Shown: in pieces, positions 1-11,300 of the stretch | How positions within the stretch are numbered: the stretch's first letter is position 1 | How the letters are laid out: every line of letters starts with the position of its first letter | Origin: Symsagittifera roscoffensis | Lineage: Eukaryota > Xenacoelomorpha > Acoela > Convolutidae | NCBI RefSeq assembly: GCF_963678635.1 | Contig: NW_026970756.1 | Span: 177,501 to 210,000, forward strand | Reading direction: 5' to 3' | Length of the DNA: 32,500 bases | Program-made: the position numbers and the translations under genes | The notes under the pieces: generated by a model | Told to the model about the DNA's origin: nothing | The model's database searches: none | What the model saw: the letters and a program-made list of their open reading frames with translations, nothing else

Positions 1-275
1 CGAAGTCCCAACGTCAGAAACTGGGAGAGCACCAGGATGCTCGGAGGCCTACTTCTGCCTGGGCTTCATTCCAATTAAAGACACTGACCGATCAGAAAGC
101 AAGTAGGTACTAACTAACGCTAGTACCTAGAAGAACTGCTTTAGGAGTTAACTATCAGCAGTAGCAGTCGGTCTGAGCTCTTTCACGAGCTAAAAGCTGG
201 GCAGTGTTAAAGAGATGAACCAGTGAAGAGAAGGAAGAAAAGATTGAATAAGCACCAGTAACAATGTTACTACAC

Positions 276-280
<5 letters not shown>
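1..280. other. Unassigned flank with small stem-loops
   Basis: No gene is recognised here. Seen directly are several short perfect inverted repeats: GAGCA/TGCTC at 27-31 and 38-42, AGGC/GCCT at 45-48 and 57-60, a 9-bp stem at 104-112 and 121-129 with an 8-nt loop, and GTAAC/GTTAC at 258-262 and 266-270. The density of stems could mean a structured transcript or a 3' external spacer of a preceding rDNA unit, but this is inference. It has no obvious similarity to the 368-bp repeat that follows. No open frame of note is present. Confidence 0.4.

Positions 281-309
<29 letters not shown>
281..309. repeat. Poly(T) tract, 29 T
   Basis: An uninterrupted run of 29 T on the + strand separates the flank from the start of the spacer repeats. 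T-rich tracts are found at Pol I and Pol III termination sites in some eukaryotes, so a terminator is possible, but a slippage-prone homopolymer explains it equally well. The exact length may be a sequencing estimate. Confidence 0.9.
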
Positions 310-312
<3 letters not shown>

Positions 313-355
313 TCTTTTGTGCCAGTAATACTCATTTAGGAGTCAAATTTTGTCA
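310..355. other. IGS-like segment before the array
   Basis: A 16-base block, aatactcatttaggag (327-342), recurs exactly in the rDNA spacer at 17186-17201 and in the second spacer copy at 24438-24453. In both contexts it is preceded by ccag plus one base and lies just downstream of a homopolymer. This ties the left edge of the satellite to ribosomal intergenic spacer. Positions 343-355 look like a degenerate start of the 368-bp unit. Confidence 0.6.
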
Positions 356-2563
356 ATATGCTTGATGGTCAGCTGCATGAAAAAGATGGGAGCTGTGCGA
401 CTAGTGGTTCAAAAGTTATGACCCGAGCCGTAAACAAGCTCAAAATGAGGTCCAAAACTGACGAAGTTGCTTCAGTTGGCTTGAAAGTTAACAAAGCTTG
501 CTCGTAGAGCTTCCGGGATAGGCCCATTCGCTTCCTCGTGAAAAATAGGTCTTAGAACCACCTTAGATGAGCTTGCGCGACCCTTGGTTGAGCTGCAGGA
601 GCGACTGATCGAAGCGGAAGACCCCTATTTTGAGCTGAAAAATGGGGGTCTCAGGGCTCTAAAACGCTTGTTTGAGCTTGAAGGAGTGCTCGCACAGCTC
701 ACTTTCAATTTTAGCGAAGTTAGATATGCTTGATGGTCAGCTGCATGAAAAAGATGGGAGCTGTGCGACCAGTGGTTCAAAAGTTATGACCCGAGCCGTA
801 AACAAGCTCAAAATGAGGTCCAAAACTGACGAAGTTGCTTCAGTTGGCTTGAAAGTTAACAAAGCTTGCTCGTAGAGCTTCCGGGATAAGCCCATTCGCT
901 TCCTCGTGAAAAATAGGTCTTAGAACCACCTTAGATGAGCTTGCGCGACCCTTGGTTGAGCTGCAGGAGCGACTGATCGAAGCGGAAGACCCCTATTTTG
1001 AGCTGAAAAATGGGGGTCTCAGGGCTCTAAAACGCTTGTTTGAGCTTGAATGAGTGCTCGCACAGCTCACTTTTAATTTTAGCGAAGTTAGATATGCTTG
1101 ATGGTCAGCTGCATGAAAAAGATGGGAGCTGTGCGACCAGTGGTTCAAAAGTTATGACCCGAGCCGTAAACAAGCTCAAAATGAGGTCCAAAACTGACGA
1201 AGTTGCTTCAGTTGGCTTGAAAGTTAACAAAGCTTGCTCGTAGAGCTTCCGGGATAAGCCCATTCGCTTCCTCGTGAAAAATAGGTCTTAGAATCACCTT
1301 AGATGAGCTTGCGCGACCCTTGGTTGAGCTGCAGGAGCGACTGATCGAAGCGGAAGACCCCTATTTTGAGCTGAAAAATGGGGGTCTCAGGGCTCTAAAA
1401 CGCTTGTTTGAGCTTGAAGGAGTGCTCGCACAGCTCACTTTCAATTTTAGCGAAGTTAGATATGCTTGATGGTCAGCTGCATGAAAAAGATGGGAGCTGT
1501 GCGACTAGTGGTTCAAAAGTTATGACCCGAGCCGTAAACAAGCTCAAAATGAGGTCCAAAACTGACGAAGTTGCTTCAGTTGGCTTGAAAGTTAACAAAG
1601 CTTGCTCGTAGAGCTTCCGGGATAGGCCCATTCGCTTCCTCGTGAAAAATAGGTCTTAGAACCACCTTAGATGAGCTTGCGCGACCCTTGGTTGAGCTGC
1701 AGGAGCGACTGATCGAAGCGGAAGACCCCTATTTTGAGCTGAAAAATGGGGGTCTCAGGGCTCTAAAACGCTTGTTTGAGCTTGAAGGAGTGCTCGCACA
1801 GCTCACTTTCAATTTTAGCGAAGTTAGATATGCTTGATGGTCAGCTGCATGAAAAAGATGGGAGCTGTGCGACCAGTGGTTCAAAAGTTATGACCCGAGC
1901 CGTAAACAAGCTCAAAATGAGGTCCAAAACTGACGAAGTTGCTTCAGTTGGCTTGAAAGTTAACAAAGCTTGCTCGTAGAGCTTCCGGGATAAGCCCATT
2001 CGCTTCCTCGTGAAAAATAGGTCTTAGAACCACCTTAGATGAGCTTGCGCGACCCTTGGTTGAGCTGCAGGAGCGACTGATCGAAGCGGAAGACCCCTAT
2101 TTTGAGCTGAAAAATGGGGGTCTCAGGGCTCTAAAACGCTTGTTTGAGCTTGAATGAGTGCTCGCACAGCTCACTTTTAATTTTAGCGAAGTTAGATATG
2201 CTTGATGGTCAGCTGCATGAAAAAGATGGGAGCTGTGCGACCAGTGGTTCAAAAGTTATGACCCGAGCCGTAAACAAGCTCAAAATGAGGTCCAAAACTG
2301 ACGAAGTTGCTTCAGTTGGCTTGAAAGTTAACAAAGCTTGCTCGTAGAGCTTCCGGGATAAGCCCATTCGCTTCCTCGTGAAAAATAGGTCTTAGAACCA
2401 CCTTAGATGAGCTTGCGCGACCCTTGGTTGAGCTGCAGGAGCGACTGATCGAAGCGGAAGACCCCTATTTTGAGCTGAAAAATGGGGGTCTCAGGGCTCT
2501 AAAACGCTTGTTTGAGCTTGAAGGAGTGCTCGCACAGCTCACTTTCAATTTTAGCGAAGTTAG
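356..2563 (+). repeat. Higher-order repeat: three-unit block (1104 bp) twice
   Basis: Units 1-3 (356-1459) and 4-6 (1460-2563) share a sequence of variants. Units 1 and 4 have gcgactagtgg with gataggccc. Units 2 and 5 have gcgaccagtgg with gataagccc. Units 3 and 6 have tgaatgagtg followed by cttttaatttt with gataagccc. One difference was noticed, gaatcacc near 1291 against gaaccacc near 2395. The block was duplicated as a whole, most likely by unequal exchange. Confidence 0.8.
619..651 (+). other. Conserved 13-bp hairpin in each 368-bp unit (example)
   Basis: Positions 619-631 pair with 639-651 around a 7-nt loop (gagctga); the stem is perfect except for one T.G wobble. An outer stem AAGCG/CGCTT (612-616 and 665-669) can stack beneath it. 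The element recurs every 368 bp. In the unit near 5776-5800 two adjacent bases differ, and both fall in the loop (gagctct), leaving the stem intact. It may act in spacer RNA or as a cruciform; its function is unknown. Confidence 0.75.
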
Positions 2564-2715
2564 ATATGCTTGATGGTCAGCTGCATGAAAAAGATGGGAG
2601 CTGAGCGACCAGTGGTTCAAAAGTTATGACCCGAGCCGTAAACAAGCTCAAAATGAGGTCCAAAACTGACGAAGTTGCTTCAGTTGACTTGAAAGTTAAC
2701 AAAGCTTGCTCGTAG
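2512..2715 (+). pseudogene. Satellite unit whose internal frame has a stop codon
   Basis: All other units seen keep a 49-codon ATG frame (for example 726-875) that begins MLDGQLHEK and ends KACS. In this copy gctgtgc has become gctgagc, putting TGA at 2602-2604 in frame with the ATG at 2566. The frame has no recognisable domain. Because 368 is not a multiple of three, neighbouring frames lie in different phases and cannot form one polyprotein. I treat the frame as incidental, kept by array homogenisation; this copy is listed as the informative exception. Confidence 0.5.
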
Positions 2716-5700
2716 AGCTTCCGGGATAGGCCCATTCGCTTCCTCGTGAAAAATAGGTCTTAGAACCACCTTAGATGAGCTTGCGCGACCCTTGGTTGAG
2801 CTGCAGGAGCGACTGATCGAAGCGGAAGACCCCTATTTTGAGCTGAAAAATGGGGGTCTCAGGGCTCTAAAACGCTTGTTTGAGCTTGAAGGAGTGCTCG
2901 CACAGCTCACTTTCAATTTTAGCGAAGTTAGATATGCTTGATGGTCAGCTGCATGAAAAAGATGGGAGCTGTGCGACCAGTGGTTCAACAGTTATGACCC
3001 GAGCCGTAAACAAGCTCAAAATGAGGTCCAAAACTGACGAAGTTGCTTCAGTTGGCTTGAAAGTTAACAAAGCTTGCTCGTAGAGCTTCCGGGATAAGCC
3101 CATTCGCTTCCTCGTGAAAAATAGGTCTTAGAACCACCTTAGATGAGCTTGCGCGACCCTTGGTTGAGCTGCAGGAGCGACTGATCGAAGCGGAAGACCC
3201 CTATTTTGAGCTGAAAAATGGGGGTCTCAGGGCTCTAAAACGCTTGTTTGAGCTTGAAGGAGTGCTCGCACAGCTCACTTTCAATTTTAGCGAAGTTAGA
3301 TATGCTTGATGGTCAGCTGCATGAAAAAGATGGGAGCTGTGCGACCAGTGGTTCAAAAGTTATGACCCGAGCCGTAAACAAGCTCAAAATGAGGTCCAAA
3401 ACTGACGAAGTTGCTTCAGTTGGCTTGAAAGTTAACAAAGCTTGCTCGTAGAGCTTCCGGGATAGGCCCATTCGCTTCCTCGTGAAAAATAGGTCTTAGA
3501 ACCACCTTAGATGAGCTTGCGCGACCCTTGGTTGAGCTGCAGGAGCGACTGATCGAAGCGGAAGACCCCTATTTTGAGCTGAAAAATGGGGGTCTCAGGG
3601 CTCTAAAACGCTTGTTTGAGCTTGAAGGAGTGCTCGCACAGCTCACTTTCAATTTTAGCGAAGTTAGATATGCTTGATGGTCAGCTGCATGAAAAAGATG
3701 GGAGCTGTGCGACCAGTGGTTCAAAAGTTATGACCCGAGCCGTAAACAAGCTCAAAATGAGGTCCAAAACTGACGAAGTTGCTTCAGTTGGCTTGAAAGT
3801 TAACAAAGCTTGCTCGTAGAGCTTCCGGGATAAGCCCATTCGCTTCCTCGTGAAAAATAGGTCTTAGAACCACCTTAGATGAGCTTGCGCGACCCTTGGT
3901 TGAGCTGCAGGAGCGACTGATCGAAGCGGAAGACCCCTATTTTGAGCTGAAAAATGGGGGTCTCAGGGCTCTAAAACGCTTGTTTGAGCTTGAAGGAGTG
4001 CTCGCACAGCTCACTTTCAATTTTAGCGAAGTTAGATATGCTTGATGGTCAGCTGCATGAAAAAGATGGGAGCTGTGCGACCAGTGGTTCAAAAGTTATG
4101 ACCCGAGCCGTAAACAAGCTCAAAATGAGGTCCAAAACTGACGAAGTTGCTTCAGTTGGCTTGAAAGTTAACAAAGCTTGCTCGTAGAGCTTCCGGGATA
4201 GGCCCATTCGCTTCCTCGTGAAAAATAGGTCTTAGAACCACCTTAGATGAGCTTGCGCGACCCTTGGTTGAGCTGCAGGAGCGACTGATCGAAGCGGAAG
4301 ACCCCTATTTTGAGCTGAAAAATGGGGGTCTCAGGGCTCTAAAACGCTTGTTTGAGCTTGAAGGAGTGCTCGCACAGCTCACTTTCAATTTTAGCGAAGT
4401 TAGATATGCTTAATGGTCAGCTGCAAGAAAAAGATGGGAGCTGTGCGACCAGTGGTTCAAAAGTTATGACCCGAGCCGTAAACAAGCTCAAAATGAGGTC
4501 CAAAACTGACGAAGTTGCTTCAGTTGGCTTGAAAGTTAACAAAGCTTGCTCGTAGAGCTTCCGGGATAGGCCCATTCGCTTCCTCGTGAAAAATAGGTCT
4601 GAGAACCACCTTAGATGAGCTTGCGCGACCCTTGGTTGAGCTGCAGGAGCGACTGATCGAAGCGGAAGACCCCTATTTTGAGCTGAAAAATGGGGGTCTC
4701 AGGGCTCTAAAACGCTTGTTTGAGCTTAAAGGAGTGCTCGCACAGCTCACTTTCAATTTTAGCGAAGTTAGATATGCTTGATGGTCAGCTGCATGAAAAA
4801 GATGGGAGCTGTGCGACCAGTGGTTCAAAAGTTATGACCCGAGCCGTAAACAAGCTCAAAATGAGGTCCAAAACTGACGAAGTTGCTTCAGTTGACTTGA
4901 AAGTTAACAAAGCTTGCTCGTAGAGCTTCCGGGATAGGCCCATTCGCTTCCTCGTGAAAAATAGGTCTTAGAACCACCTTAGATGAGCTTGCGCGACCCT
5001 TGGTTGAGCTGCAGGAGCGACTGATCGAAGCGGAAGACCCCTATTTTGAGCTGAAAAATGGGGGTCTCAGGGCTCTAAAACGCTTGTTTGAGCTTGAAGG
5101 AGTGCTCGCACAGCTCACTTTCAATTTTAGCGAAGTTAGATATGCTTGATGGTCAGCTGCATGAAAAAGATGGGAGCTGTGCGACCAGTGGTTCAAAAGT
5201 TATGACCCGAGCCGTAAACAAGCTCAAAATGAGGTCCAAAACTGACGAAGTTGCTTCAGTTGGCTTGAAAGTTAACAAAGCTTGCTCGTAGAGCTTCCGG
5301 GATAAGCCCATTCGCTTCCTCGTGAAAAATAGGTCTTAGAACCACCTTAGATGAGCTTGCGCGACCCTTGGTTGAGCTGCAGGAGCGACTGATCGAAGCG
5401 GAAGACCCCTATTTTGAGCTGAAAAATGGGGGTCTCAGGGCTCTAAAACGCTTGTTTGAGCTTGAAGGAGTGCTCGCACAGCTCACTTTCAATTTTAGCG
5501 AAGTTAGATATGCTTGATGGTCAGCTGCATGAAAAAGATGGGAGCTGTGCGACCAGTGGTTCAAAAGTTATGACCCGAGCCGTAAACAAGCTCAAAATGA
5601 GGTCCAAAACTGACGAAGTTGCTTCAGTTGGCTTGAAAGTTAACAAAGCTTGCTCGTAGAGCTTCCGGGATAGGCCCATTCGCTTCCTCGTGAAAAATAG

Positions 5701-8391
5701 GTCTTAGAACCACCTTAGATGAGCTTGCGCGACCCTTGGTTGAGCTGCAGGAGCGACTGATCGAAGCGGAAGACCCCTATTTTGAGCTCTAAAATGGGGG
5801 TCTCAGGGCTCTAAAACGCTTGTTTGAGCTTGAAGGAGTGCTCGCACAGCTCACTTTCAATTTTAGCGAAGTTAGATATGCTTGATGGTCAGCTGCATGA
5901 AAAATATGGGAGCTATGCGACCAGTGGTTCAAAAGTTATGACCCGAGCCGTAAACAAGCTCAAAATGAGGTCCAAAACTGACGAAGTTGCTTCAGTTGGC
6001 TTGAAAGTTAACAAAGCTTGCTCGTAGAGCTTCCGGGATAAGCCCATTCGCTTCCTCGTGAAAAATAGGTCTTAGAACCACCTTAGATGAGCTTGCGCGA
6101 CCCTTGGTTGAGCTGCAGGAGCGACTGATCGAAGCGGAAGACCCCTATTTTGAGCTGAAAAATGGGGGTCTCAGGGCTCTAAAACGCTTGTTTGAGCTTG
6201 AAGGAGTGCTCGCACAGCTCATTTTCAATTTTAGCGAAGTTAGATATGCTTGATGGTCAGCTGCATGAAAAAGATGGGAGCTGTGCGACCAGTGGTTCAA
6301 AAGTTATGACCCGAGCCGTAAACAAGCTCAAAATGAGGTCCAAAACTGACGAAGTTGCTTCAGTTGGCTTGAAAGTTAACAAAGCTTGCTCGTAGAGCTT
6401 CCGGGATAGGCCCATTCGCTTCCTCGTGAAAAATAGGTCTTAGAACCACCTTAGATGAGCTTGCGCGACCCTTGGTTGAGCTGCAGGAGCGACTGATCGA
6501 AGCGGAAGACCCCTATTTTGAGCTGAAAAATGGGGGTCTCAGGGCTCTAAAACGCTTGTTTGAGCTTGAAGGAGTGCTCGCACAGCTCACTTTCAATTTT
6601 AGCGAAGTTAGATATGCTTGATGGTCAGCTGCATGAAAAAGATGGGAGCTGTGCGACCAGTGGTTCAAAAGTTATGACCCGAGCCGTAAACAAGCTCAAA
6701 ATGAGGTCCAAAACTGACGAAGTTGCTTCAGTTGGCTTGAAAGTTAACAAAGCTTGCTCGTAGAGCTTCCGGGATAAGCCCATTCGCTTCCTCGTGAAAA
6801 ATAGGTCTTAGAACCACCTTAGATGAGCTTGCGCGACCCTTGGTTGAGCTGCAGGAGCGACTGATCGAAGCGGAAGACCCCTATTTTGAGCTGAAAAATG
6901 GGGGTCTCAGGGCTCTAAAACGCTTGTTTGAGCTTGAAGGAGTGCTCGCACAGCTCACTTTCAATTTTAGCGAAGTTAGATATGCTTGATGGTCAGCTGC
7001 ATGAAAAAGATGGAAGCTGTGCGACCAGTGGTTCAAAAGTTATGACCCGAGCCGTAAACAAGCTCAAAATGAGGTCCAAAACTGACGAAGTTGCTTCAGT
7101 TGGCTTGAAAGTTAACAAAGCTTGCTCGTAGAGCTTCCGGGATAGGCCCATTCGCTTCCTCGTGAAAAATAGGTCTTAGAACCACCTTAGATGAGCTTGC
7201 GCGACCCTTGGTTGAGCTGCAGGAGCGACTGATCGAAGCGGAAGACCCCTATTTTGAGCTGAAAAATGGGGGTCTCAGGGCTCTAAAACGCTTGTTTGAG
7301 CTTGAAGGAGTGCTCGCACAGCTCACTTTCAATTTTAGCGAAGTTAGATATGCTTGATGGTCAGCTGCATGAAAAAGATGGGAGCTGTGCGACCAGTGGT
7401 TCAAAAGTTATGACCCGAGCCGTAAACAAGCTCAAAATGAGGTCCAAAACTGACGAAGTTGCTTCAGTTGGCTTGAAAGTTAACAAAGCTTGCTCGTAGA
7501 GCTTCCGGGATAGGCCCATTCGCTTCCTCGTGAAAAATAGGTCTTAGAACCACCTTAGATGAGCTTGCGCGACCCTTGGTTGAGCTGCAGGAGCGACTGA
7601 TCGAAGCGGAAGACCCCTATTTTGAGCTGAAAAATGGGGGTCTCAGGGCTCTAAAACGCTTGTTTGAGCTTGAAGGAGTGCTCGCACAGCTCACTTTCAA
7701 TTTTAGCGAAGTTAGATATGCTTGATGGTCAGCTGCATGAAAAAGATGGGAGCTGTGCGACCAGTGGTTCAAAAGTTATGACCCGAGCCGTAAACAAGCT
7801 CAAAATGAGGTCCAAAACTGACGAAGTTGCTTCAGTTGGCTTGAAAGTTAACAAAGCTTGCTCGTAGAGCTTCCGGGATAAGCCCATTCGCTTCCTCGTG
7901 AAAAATAGGTCTTAGAACCACCTTAGATGAGCTTGCGCGACCCTTGGTTGAGCTGCAGGAGCGACTGATCGAAGCGGAAGACCCCTATTTTGAGCTGAAA
8001 AATGGGGGTCTCAGGGCTCTAAAACGCTTGTTTGAGCTTGAAGGAGTGCTCGCACAGCTCCCTTTCAATTTTAGCGAAGTTAGATATGCTTGATGGTCAG
8101 CTGCATGAAAAAGATGGGAGCTGTGCGACCAGTGGTTCAAAAGTTATGACCCGAGCCGTAAACAAGCTCAAAATGAGGTCCAAAACTGACGAAGTTGCTT
8201 CAGTTGGCTTGAAAGTTAACAAAGCTTGCTCGTAGAGCTTCCGGGATAAGCCCATTCGCTTCTTCGTGAAAAATAGGTCTTAGAACCACCTTAGATGAGC
8301 TTGCGCGACCCTTGGTTGAGCTGCAGGAGCGACTGATCGAAGCGGAAGACCCCTATTTTGAGCTGAAAAATGGGGGTCTCAGGGCTCTAAA

Positions 8392-11300
8392 ACGATTGTT
8401 TGAGCTTGAAGGAGTGCTCGCACAGCTCACTTTCAATTTTAGCGAAGTTAGATATGCTTGATGGTCAGCTGCATGAAAAAGATGGGAGCTGTGCAACCAG
8501 TGGTTCAAAAGTTATGACCCGAGCCGTAAACAAGCTCAAAATGAGGTCCAAAACTGACGAAGTTGCTTCAGTTGGCTTGAAAGTTAACAAAGCTTGCTCG
8601 TAGAGCTTCCGGGATAGGCCCATTCGCTTCCTCGTGAAAAATAGGTCTTAGAACCACCTTAGATGAGCTTGCGCGACCCTTGGTTGAGCTGCAGGAGCGA
8701 CTGATCGAAGCGGAAGACCCCTATTTTGAGCTGAAAAATGGGGGTCTCAGGGCTCTAAAACGCTTGTTTGAGCTTGAAGGAGTGCTCGCACAGCTCACTT
8801 TCAATTTTAGCGAAGTTAGATATGCTTGATGGTCAGCTGCATGAAAAAGATGGGAGCTGTGCGACCAGTGGTTCAAAAGTTATGACCCGAGCCGTAAACA
8901 AGCTCAAAATGAGGTCCAAAACTGACGAAGTTGCTTCAGTTGGCTTGAAAGTTAACAAAGCTTGCTCGTAGAGCTTCCGGGATAGGCCCATTCGCTTCCT
9001 CGTGAAAAATAGGTCTTAGAACCACCTTAGATGAGCTTGCGCGACCCTTGGTTGAGCTGCAGGAGCGACTGATCGAAGCGGAAGACCCCTATTTTGAGCT
9101 GAAAAATGGGGGTCTCAGGGCTCTAAAACGCTTGTTTGAGCTTGAAGGAGTGCTCGCACAGCTCACTTTCAATTTTAGCGAAGTTAGATATGCTTGATGG
9201 TCAGCTGCATGAAAAAGATGGGAGCTGTGCAACCAGTGGTTCAAAAGTTATGGCCCGAGCCGTAAACAAGCTCAAAATGAGGTCCAAAACTGACGAAGTT
9301 GCTTCAGTTGGCTTGAAAGTTAACAAAGCTTGCTCGTAGAGCTTCCGGGATAGGCCCATTCGCTTCCTCGTGAAAAATAGGTCTTAGAACCACCTTAGAT
9401 GAGCTTGCGCGACCCTTGGTTGAGCTGCAGGAGCGACTGATCGAAGCGGAAGACCCCTATTTTGAGCTGAAAAATGGGGGTCTCAGGGCTCTAAAACGCT
9501 TGTTTGAGCTTGAAGGAGTGCTCGCACAGCTCACTTTCAATTTTAGCGAAGTTAGATATGCTTGATGGTCAGCTGCATGAAAAAGATGGGAGCTGTGCGA
9601 CCAGTGGTTCAAAAGTTATGACCCGAGCCGTAAACAAGCTCAAAATGAGGTCCAAAACTGACGAAGTTGCTTCAGTTGGCTTGAAAGTTAACAAAGCTTG
9701 CTCGTAGAGCTTCCGGGATAGGCCCATTCGCTTCCTCGTGAAAAATAGGTCTTAGAACCACCTTAGATGAGCTTGCGCGACCCTTGGTTGAGCTGCAGGA
9801 GCGACTGATCGAAGCGGAAGACCCCTATTTTGAGCTGAAAAATGGGGGTCTCAGGGCTCTAAAACGCTTGTTTGAGCTTGGAGGAGTGCTCGCACAGCTC
9901 ACTTTCAATTTTAGCGAAGTTAGATATGCTTGATGGTCAGCTGCATGAAAAAGATGGGAGCTGTGCGACCAGTGGTTCAAAAGTTATGACCCGAGCCGTA
10001 AACAAGCTCAAAATGAGGTCCAAAACTGACGAAGTTGCTTCAGTTGGCTTGAAAGTTAACAAAGCTTGCTCGTAGAGCTTCCGGGATAGGCCCATTCGCT
10101 TCCTCGTGAAAAATAGGTCTTAGAACCACCTTAGATGAGCTTGCGCGACCCTTGGTTGAGCTGCAGGAGCGACTGATCGAAGCGGAAGACCCCTATTTTG
10201 AGCTGAAAAATGGGGGTCTCAGGGCTCTAAAACGATTGTTTGAGCTTGAAGGAGTGCTCGCACAGCTCACTTTCAATTTTAGCGAAGTTAGATATGCTTG
10301 ATGGTCAGCTGCATGAAAAAGATGGGAGCTGTGCGACCAGTGGTTCAAAAGTTATGACCCGAGCCGTAAACAAGCTCAAAATGAGGTCCAAAACTGACGA
10401 AGTTGCTTCAGTTGGCTTGAAAGTTAACAAAGCTTGCTCGTAGAGCTTCCGGGATAGGCCCATTCGCTTCCTCGTGAAAAATAGGTCTTAGAACCACCTT
10501 AGATGAGCTTGCGCGACCCTTGGTTGAGCTGCAGGAGCGACTGATCGAAGCGGAAGACCCCTATTTTGAGCTGAAAAATGGGGGTCTCAGGGCTCTAAAA
10601 CGCTTGTTTGAGCTTGAAGGAGTGCTCGCACAGCTCACTTTCAATTTTAGCGAAGTTAGATATGCTTGATGGTCAGCTGCATGAAAAAGATGGGAGCTGT
10701 GCGACCAGTGGTTCAAAAGTTATGACCCGAGCCGTAAACAAGCTCAAAATGAGGTCCAAAACTGACGAAGTTGCTTCAGTTGGCTTGAAAGTTAACAAAG
10801 CTTGCTCGTAGAGCTTCCGGGATAAGCCCATTCGCTTCCTCGTGAAAAATAGGTCTTAGAACCACCTTAGATGAGCTTGCGCGACCCTTGGTTGAGCTGC
10901 AGGAGCGACTGATCGAAGCGGAAGACCCCTATTTTGAGCTGAAAAATGGGGGTCTCAGGGCTCTAAAACGCTTGTTTGAGCTTGAAGGAGTGCTCGCACA
11001 GCTCACTTTCAATTTTAGCGAAGTTAGATATGCTTGATGGTCAGCTGCATGAAAAAGATGGGAGCTGTGCGACCAGTGGTTCAAAAGTTATGACCCGAGC
11101 CGTAAACAAGCTCAAAATGAGGTCCAAAACTGACGAAGTTGCTTCAGTTGGCTTGAAAGTTAACAAAGCTTGCTCGTAGAGCTTCCGGGATAGGCCCATT
11201 CGCTTCCTCGTGAAAAATAGGTCTTAGAACCACCTTAGATGAGCTTGCGCGACCCTTGGTTGAGCTGCAGGAGCGACTGATCGAAGCGGAAGACCCCTAT

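Noticed and set aside
20-60. 3' part of a 5S rRNA
   Set aside because: gggaga and ggcctactt vaguely recall the 5S 3' half, but the conserved acttggatgggagacc block and the matching 5' half are absent.
281-309. Telomere or retrotransposon poly(A) tail
   Set aside because: A pure T run, not a telomere repeat; no target-site duplication or element body was found next to it.
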